This document shows, piece by piece, positions 59,413 through 64,000 of a stretch of 64,000 nt of DNA; position 1 is the first letter of the stretch; each line of letters begins with the position of its first letter. The notes under the pieces were generated by a model, which saw only the letters and a program-made list of their open reading frames with translations, had not been told where the DNA came from and ran no database searches. Source of the stretch: Paraburkholderia sp. Tr-20389. Its GTDB lineage: Bacteria; Pseudomonadota; Gammaproteobacteria; Burkholderiales; Burkholderiaceae. The stretch lies in the NCBI RefSeq assembly GCF_017104565.1, contig NZ_JAAGPD010000035.1:62001-126000 (forward strand). The letters run 5' to 3'. A program made the position numbers and the translations under genes.

Positions 59413-60483
59413 ATGCAATGCGCAAGGAGCAAATTGCAATTGGTCGATCTCCATCCGTCGGCAATTTCTACATGGGGCGCAGTTGTCGTTTTCGCGAACG
59501 TACTGCTTACGCGCCTCGGCATTCCGGTTCCCGCCGTACCCGTGTTATTGCTCGCGGGCACGGCGATCGCCAATGGACACCTGTCGTTCTGGCATGTGCT
59601 GACGGCCGCGCTCGCGGGCGCGCTGATCGGCGACGGCGTGTGGTTCACAGCGGGCCGCCTGCTTGGCCGCAAGTTGATCCAGACACTCGCGCGTTTGTCG
59701 GCGGCCGTGGAGACGCGCATGCGCAAGGCGCGCGCGCTGTTCGTGCGGTTCGGGCCCGCGATCGTGTCCGTGTCGAAGTTCGTGCCGGGACTCGCGATCA
59801 TCACGCCGCCGTTGATGGGCACGACGCGCGTCGGCGTGATGATTTTCTTTGCGTGGGACGCAGTGGGCATCCTCGCGTGGGCAACCTTCTGGCTGCTTGG
59901 CGGCGCCATTTTCGAGCGCCAGCTCAACCTGTTGATCTACGAAGTGCGAGCGCACGGCTGGACGATTCTCGATGTGCTGTTCGTCATCGCAGCGTGCTAT
60001 CTGGCATTCCGTTTTCTCCAGCGCTTGCGCATGCAACACCCGCTCTCGCTTGCACCCGTGTCGCCCGAACAGGTCGACGCAATGATGCGTGCCGACAAAC
60101 CGCCCATCGTTCTCGACGCCCGCCCCGAGGAAGTGAAGCGAGAAACGCCGCAACCCATTCCCGGCGCCGTGCCGCTCGATCTTCGCTCGCCGGACACAGT
60201 TGACGCTGCCCTGTTGGCACGCGATGTCGTGGTCTATTGCGTGTGCGCCGACGACGTCACCGCAAAAGCGCTATCGGAGAAAATGCGCAATCGTGGCTTT
60301 ACGCGGGTTCGCGCGCTAAGAGGCGGACTCGATGCATGGGAACGGCGTGGCTACGCCGTCGAGCCTTCGAACGGATCGGCGAATACCGAAGCGCAATCGG
60401 GGCGTGAAAGAGCGCATGCGTCGCCGCAGAAGCGCGCCATTACATTGCGCGGTATCGCACCGAGAGGAGCGGCCTCCAGCTAA
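59413..60483 (+). CDS. DedA–rhodanese fusion protein
   Basis: About 356 residues: DedA membrane domain (about 10-205, VPAVPVLLLAGTAIANG, FGPAIVSVSKFVPGLAIITPP) and a C-terminal rhodanese domain (about 220-320) with a Cys in the active loop (VVYCVCADDVTAKA). A Ser/Arg-rich tail ends the protein. The start at 59413 fits the family; ATG 59374 is an upstream option. It may couple membrane lipid handling to sulfur-transfer or redox sensing; that is speculation. Confidence 0.85.
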   Translation: MQCARSKLQLVDLHPSAISTWGAVVVFANVLLTRLGIPVPAVPVLLLAGTAIANGHLSFWHVLTAALAGALIGDGVWFTAGRLLGRKLIQTLARLSAAVETRMRKARALFVRFGPAIVSVSKFVPGLAIITPPLMGTTRVGVMIFFAWDAVGILAWATFWLLGGAIFERQLNLLIYEVRAHGWTILDVLFVIAACYLAFRFLQRLRMQHPLSLAPVSPEQVDAMMRADKPPIVLDARPEEVKRETPQPIPGAVPLDLRSPDTVDAALLARDVVVYCVCADDVTAKALSEKMRNRGFTRVRALRGGLDAWERRGYAVEPSNGSANTEAQSGRERAHASPQKRAITLRGIAPRGAASS

Positions 60484-60545
60484 GAAGGATGCCAGCTCTA
60501 TTCGCCTGCGTTTTATTCAGTTCAATTGCGACGCCCGAACGCCGC

Positions 60546-61625
60546 TTAGCTGCGCACCACTTCCTGAACGGGCGCAAGGCCGCCGACCACGATCCGGTCG
60601 CGCCCCGTCGCCTTCGCCTGATAGAGACTGCGATCGACTTCCTGCAGCCATGTGTGATAGTCGGGCAGATCGTCCGTCAGCTGGGCAATGCCGACGCTGA
60701 TCGTGCACGGGCATTCCTTTGATGCCTCTTTGGTCTTTTCCCTCACGCGCTGCACCAGTACCTTCGCGACGGTGTGCGCTTCGCGCAGCGTTGCGCCCGG
60801 CAATACGACGCCGAACTCCTCGCCGCCATAACGTCCGATGCTGTCGCCCGTGCGAAAGTGACTGCGCAGCAGATCGGCGAACGCCTGCAGCACCGCGTCG
60901 CCGGCGGGATGGCCCATCGTGTCGTTGATCCGTTTGAAGTGGTCGAGATCGATCAGCATCAGACACGACGCATAGCGATTCGCGCGGCAACGCTCGAACT
61001 CTTCGGCGAGAAGCCCTTCCCAATGCCGCCGATTCCACAAGCGTGTCAAGCCGTCGGTACGGCTCAGATGCTCGAGTTCGCGCGTGCGTTGCGCGAGCTT
61101 CAGCGACAACCGATAACTCGTGAAGCCCAGCGCGAGCGGATAGATGATGAGGAACGGCAGGCACGCGAGAATGGTCGGCATTTGCGACATCGGCGAAAAC
61201 ACGAAGCCGACGGTCACGAGTCCCGCCAGCACACCGAGCACATGCGCGACCACGCCGCGCGCAAAGAGATGCAGACCGCCTGCGCCGATGTTGTTCATGC
61301 TGAGCATCGCGAGAATCAGCACGGCGGGGAGCACATTGAAGCGCATCGCGACGACCCAGAAGCCGCCGAACATCGCATCGACCATCAGGTTCAGGCGCTC
61401 GCCGCGAAACGGCACTTCGCAAGCAAGCGCTGCGCGCCGCGCGACATGAGGCCAGACGAAACCATGAAAAACGAGTAGCGACCACAGCACGGCGCCGCGA
61501 TGCTGAAGTGCGAAGACGGACGCGACGCAGAAAAAGCCGAGTCCCAACCCCACGATGCGTAAGCGGTAGATGCGCTCGACGAAGCTCTTCCCTTGCCCGG
61601 CCCTGCTTTTCGTTGCCAACTTCAT
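60546..61625 (-). CDS. MASE2-GGDEF diguanylate cyclase
   Basis: A 359-residue protein with a MASE2-like membrane region (about 15-175, several helices) and a GGDEF domain (about 190-350). The active site is GGEEF, with an inhibitory-site RTGD five residues upstream, and LIDLDHFKRINDTMGH is intact, so it should make c-di-GMP with product inhibition. It resembles DgcC/AdrA. AGGGA precedes ATG 61625. Confidence 0.92.
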   Translation of the reverse strand: MKLATKSRAGQGKSFVERIYRLRIVGLGLGFFCVASVFALQHRGAVLWSLLVFHGFVWPHVARRAALACEVPFRGERLNLMVDAMFGGFWVVAMRFNVLPAVLILAMLSMNNIGAGGLHLFARGVVAHVLGVLAGLVTVGFVFSPMSQMPTILACLPFLIIYPLALGFTSYRLSLKLAQRTRELEHLSRTDGLTRLWNRRHWEGLLAEEFERCRANRYASCLMLIDLDHFKRINDTMGHPAGDAVLQAFADLLRSHFRTGDSIGRYGGEEFGVVLPGATLREAHTVAKVLVQRVREKTKEASKECPCTISVGIAQLTDDLPDYHTWLQEVDRSLYQAKATGRDRIVVGGLAPVQEVVRS

Positions 61626-61992
61626 CGATCCCTGAGCAAGTGACTGCGAGAGTGAGAGCACGCGTATGAATATATGTCGCGCGCCAAAGCCTCGATCTGT
61701 GCCAAGCTTTGATACAACCGTTGCAGTTTTCGATGCCGATGCAACGTAGTCGATTGTTATAAAAATGATACCAGCATATTCAGGGGGCAATTAGTCCATT
61801 TACGAAGTGGAAACGCTTCTGTCGTTTTTCGTTGTTTTCACACAAGCCGCGCCGAATGTTAAACGTTTGCGGGCTACGGCCAGGTGAGTCAGCATGCGTG
61901 ATCGCGGCAGCACGTGGCCAAAGAGATATGAGGCAATTGAATCGGCCGAAATGATTCAAAAGCGGTGCAATGGATATTCACGCGGCTCGCGC
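61626..61992. other. spacer between cyclase gene and LysR gene
   Basis: No gene supported. It is less GC-rich than average and holds the cyclase promoter. Confidence 0.5.
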
Positions 61993-62934
61993 TCAATGGC
62001 CGCTGATCAAAGGAACAGGTGCAGCCGCCGATATTTCGAAGCCGCGCTGCGTGAGCCACACTTCCTGTTGCAGCCAGTCGCGAAAGACAGCCACATGCGG
62101 CAGGTCGCCTTGCTCCGGACGCGTCACGAGCCAATACGACTGATGACCGTCGACATGGACGTTCAGCACCTGCACGAGCTGTCCATTCGCGAGTTCGTGC
62201 GCAATCATATGACGATCGGCGATCGTGATGCCGAGGCCGTCGATCGCAGCGCGAATCGCGTGATCGAGCAGGTCGAATTCGAAACCGCCTGAGGTGTCCA
62301 CGCCTTCGATACCTGCCGCCTTCAGCCAATGCTGCCAGGTCAGATAACGCTGGTTGTCGCCCGCTAAAACATGCAGCAGCGTGAATTGATTGAGATCGAT
62401 GACATCATTTCCCGCCTGACGGGCCAGCAACGCTGGCGAGCACACGGCGATGTGCTGTTCGTTCATCAGCAGCAGATTGTCGAGCCCTTCCCATTCGCCA
62501 TTGCCAAAACGGATCGCGCAGTCGAGCACGCTCGATTCGCCGAGATTGTCCTCGAGCCGGGTCGACAGACTCAATTCGAGTTCGGGACGTTCCGTATGCA
62601 GGCGTCCGAGCCGCGGCAGAAACCAGCGGCTCGCGAACGTAGGCGGCGCATTGACCCGCAAGCGGTTCAGGTGCGTCTTCTCCTGAATGGAGCGCACGGT
62701 CCACTCGATCTTGTCGAACGAATGCTGCAAGGCCTGCAGCAGCACGCGACCCGACGCCGTGAGATCCAGATGATGATGCCTGCGCTGGAGCAGCGATTCA
62801 CCGAGCTGCTCTTCGAGTTGGCGCACCTGACGGCTCACCGCGCTTTGCGTGACGTTCAGCAGTTCCGCCGCACGCGTGAAGCTGCCCGTTCGTCCGGCAA
62901 CTTCGAAGGCTTTGAGCGCATTCAGCGCAGGCAT
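61993..62934 (-). CDS. GcvA-like LysR-family regulator
   Basis: A 313-residue regulator with an N-terminal MPALNALKAFEVAGRTGSF opening and helix-turn-helix (SFTRAAELLNVTQSAVSRQV) typical of the GcvA/TrpI subgroup, and an effector-binding domain (about 90-295). ATG 62934 was chosen over a TTG at 62946. It is divergent from the phosphate transporter gene; any target is unproven. Confidence 0.9.
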   Translation of the reverse strand: MPALNALKAFEVAGRTGSFTRAAELLNVTQSAVSRQVRQLEEQLGESLLQRRHHHLDLTASGRVLLQALQHSFDKIEWTVRSIQEKTHLNRLRVNAPPTFASRWFLPRLGRLHTERPELELSLSTRLEDNLGESSVLDCAIRFGNGEWEGLDNLLLMNEQHIAVCSPALLARQAGNDVIDLNQFTLLHVLAGDNQRYLTWQHWLKAAGIEGVDTSGGFEFDLLDHAIRAAIDGLGITIADRHMIAHELANGQLVQVLNVHVDGHQSYWLVTRPEQGDLPHVAVFRDWLQQEVWLTQRGFEISAAAPVPLISGH

Positions 62935-63177
62935 TTTTCTTTTCAAGCTGGTCTCGCTTCTCGATGGGCGTGCAAACGCCAGACGATCATTTTAGCGTCT
63001 GTGCGCCGGCGTCCTGGTCCATGCAACGTCCCGTTTCCCGTGCGACAACAGTGCCGCCGGCAAGCATTGATGCCAAGCACAAGTGTTAAGGGGCATATCC
63101 GTCACGCAGTTGTCATCGTACCGACATACTGGCCTTGCAGCATCGGAAATCCCCCCGACCACCCCGAGGCCCAGGCC

Positions 63178-64000
63178 ATGCCGGAACTCTCATATTCGCA
63201 AACAGGCGCTTCCAGTGCCAAAAACCGCAACTTGGGACTTGCCGTTTTCCTGATTGCACTTGTTGCAGGCGCAATCTATTGCGCGTTTCAATTGATCGGC
63301 GACCTCGAGTCCGTGCGCATGGGCTCGATCGTGCCTTATCTGCTGCTCGGTGTCGCTCTGCTGATCGCACTCGGCTTCGAGTTCGTCAATGGCTTTCATG
63401 ACACGGCAAACGCCGTCGCAACCGTGATCTATACGCACTCGCTCGCACCCAGCGTGGCCGTCGTGTGGTCCGGCACGTGGAATTTCCTCGGTGTGCTGAC
63501 TTCGAGCGGTGCAGTCGCATTCGGCATCCTGCAGTTGCTGCCCGTCGAACTGATTCTTCAGGTGGGCAGCAGCGCAGGCTTTTCGATGGTTTTCGCGCTG
63601 CTCATCGCCGCGATCATCTGGAACCTGGGCACGTGGTGGTTCGGCCTGCCTTCGTCGAGTTCGCATACGCTGATCGGCTCGATCATCGGCGTCGGCCTGA
63701 TGAACCAGATGCTGCATGGCGCGGATGGCACGAGCGGCGTCGATTGGGGCCAGGCTGCCGGCGTCGGCAAATCGCTGCTGTTCTCGCCGCTGGTCGGCTT
63801 TCTGCTCGCGGGGCTTCTGCTGCTGGTGCTCAAGGCGCTCGTGCGCGTGCCCGCGCTGTATGCCGAGCCGAAAGGCAAAGAGCCGCCGCCGTTCTGGATT
63901 CGCGCGCTGCTGATCCTGACGTGTACGGGTGTGTCGTTCGCGCATGGTTCGAACGACGGCCAGAAGGGCATGGGACTCATCATGCTGATCCTGATCGGCA
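63178..64000 (+). CDS. pitA: PiT-family inorganic phosphate transporter (5' part)
   Basis: About 274 residues are visible, running off the right edge. The N-terminal PiT signature GFHDTANAVATVIYT and the second signature GVSFAHGSNDGQKGMG are both present, with several membrane helices between. PiT carriers bring in phosphate with metal and protons. GAGG lies before ATG 63178. Confidence 0.92.
   Translation, partial: MPELSYSQTGASSAKNRNLGLAVFLIALVAGAIYCAFQLIGDLESVRMGSIVPYLLLGVALLIALGFEFVNGFHDTANAVATVIYTHSLAPSVAVVWSGTWNFLGVLTSSGAVAFGILQLLPVELILQVGSSAGFSMVFALLIAAIIWNLGTWWFGLPSSSSHTLIGSIIGVGLMNQMLHGADGTSGVDWGQAAGVGKSLLFSPLVGFLLAGLLLLVLKALVRVPALYAEPKGKEPPPFWIRALLILTCTGVSFAHGSNDGQKGMGLIMLILIG

Overview
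The window looks like chromosomal DNA of a Burkholderiaceae betaproteobacterium, most like Paraburkholderia or Caballeronia. The grounds are high GC throughout, a Burkholderia-type trimeric porin, a histone-tailed H-NS protein, and short dispersed repeats of the kind common in that group. No rRNA, tRNA, prophage or insertion sequence was recognised. All identifications come from reading motifs; no database search was run.

Left part (1-25.7 kb). A VWA protein resembling MxaL of PQQ-alcohol-dehydrogenase clusters opens the window, followed by a TPR glycosyltransferase-like protein. Next is a TTQ amine dehydrogenase operon in the order B-E-D-A with two cytochromes c, an aldehyde dehydrogenase and a porin. 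Together these should oxidise an amine, probably an aromatic one, in the periplasm and the aldehyde in the cytoplasm. After an EAL phosphodiesterase and a LysR regulator comes a three-gene 2-aminoethylphosphonate biosynthesis operon (PEP mutase/nucleotidyltransferase, phosphonopyruvate decarboxylase, AEP transaminase). Then come a repeat-rich palindromic spacer, a chemoreceptor, an FtsI-like transpeptidase, a second TPR glycosyltransferase-like protein and an M30-type metallopeptidase lipoprotein.

Centre (25.7-48 kb). This is the most interesting region. It carries what appears to be a dedicated peptide secretion system. Six small genes encode peptides with a conserved double-glycine leader. 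A minus-strand gene set runs peptide, NodT/TolC-like outer-membrane factor, FHA-domain membrane protein, HlyD-like adaptor, PpiC-type prolyl isomerase, C39-peptidase ABC exporter with two cyclic-nucleotide-binding domains, and sigma-54 activator. A PP2C phosphatase follows another peptide gene on the plus strand, and a Ser/Thr kinase with a transmembrane segment lies divergent to a peptide cluster. Sequences matching sigma-54 promoters precede three peptide genes; one is a perfect consensus match. A caspase-like/FGE-like fusion, two DUF4399-like periplasmic proteins and an LRAT-like protein sit among these genes. The kinase/phosphatase/FHA set resembles the post-translational control of type VI secretion, but no T6SS structural gene is present.

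Right part (48-64 kb). A toxin/antitoxin-like pair with a palindromic operator and a YigZ-family protein are followed by a catabolic operon (aldehyde dehydrogenase, MFS transporter, enolase-superfamily dehydratase, GMC oxidoreductase). After these come an H-NS protein with a lysine/alanine-rich tail, two consecutive DedA fusion proteins, a MASE2-GGDEF diguanylate cyclase, a GcvA-like LysR regulator and the start of a PiT phosphate transporter that runs off the window.
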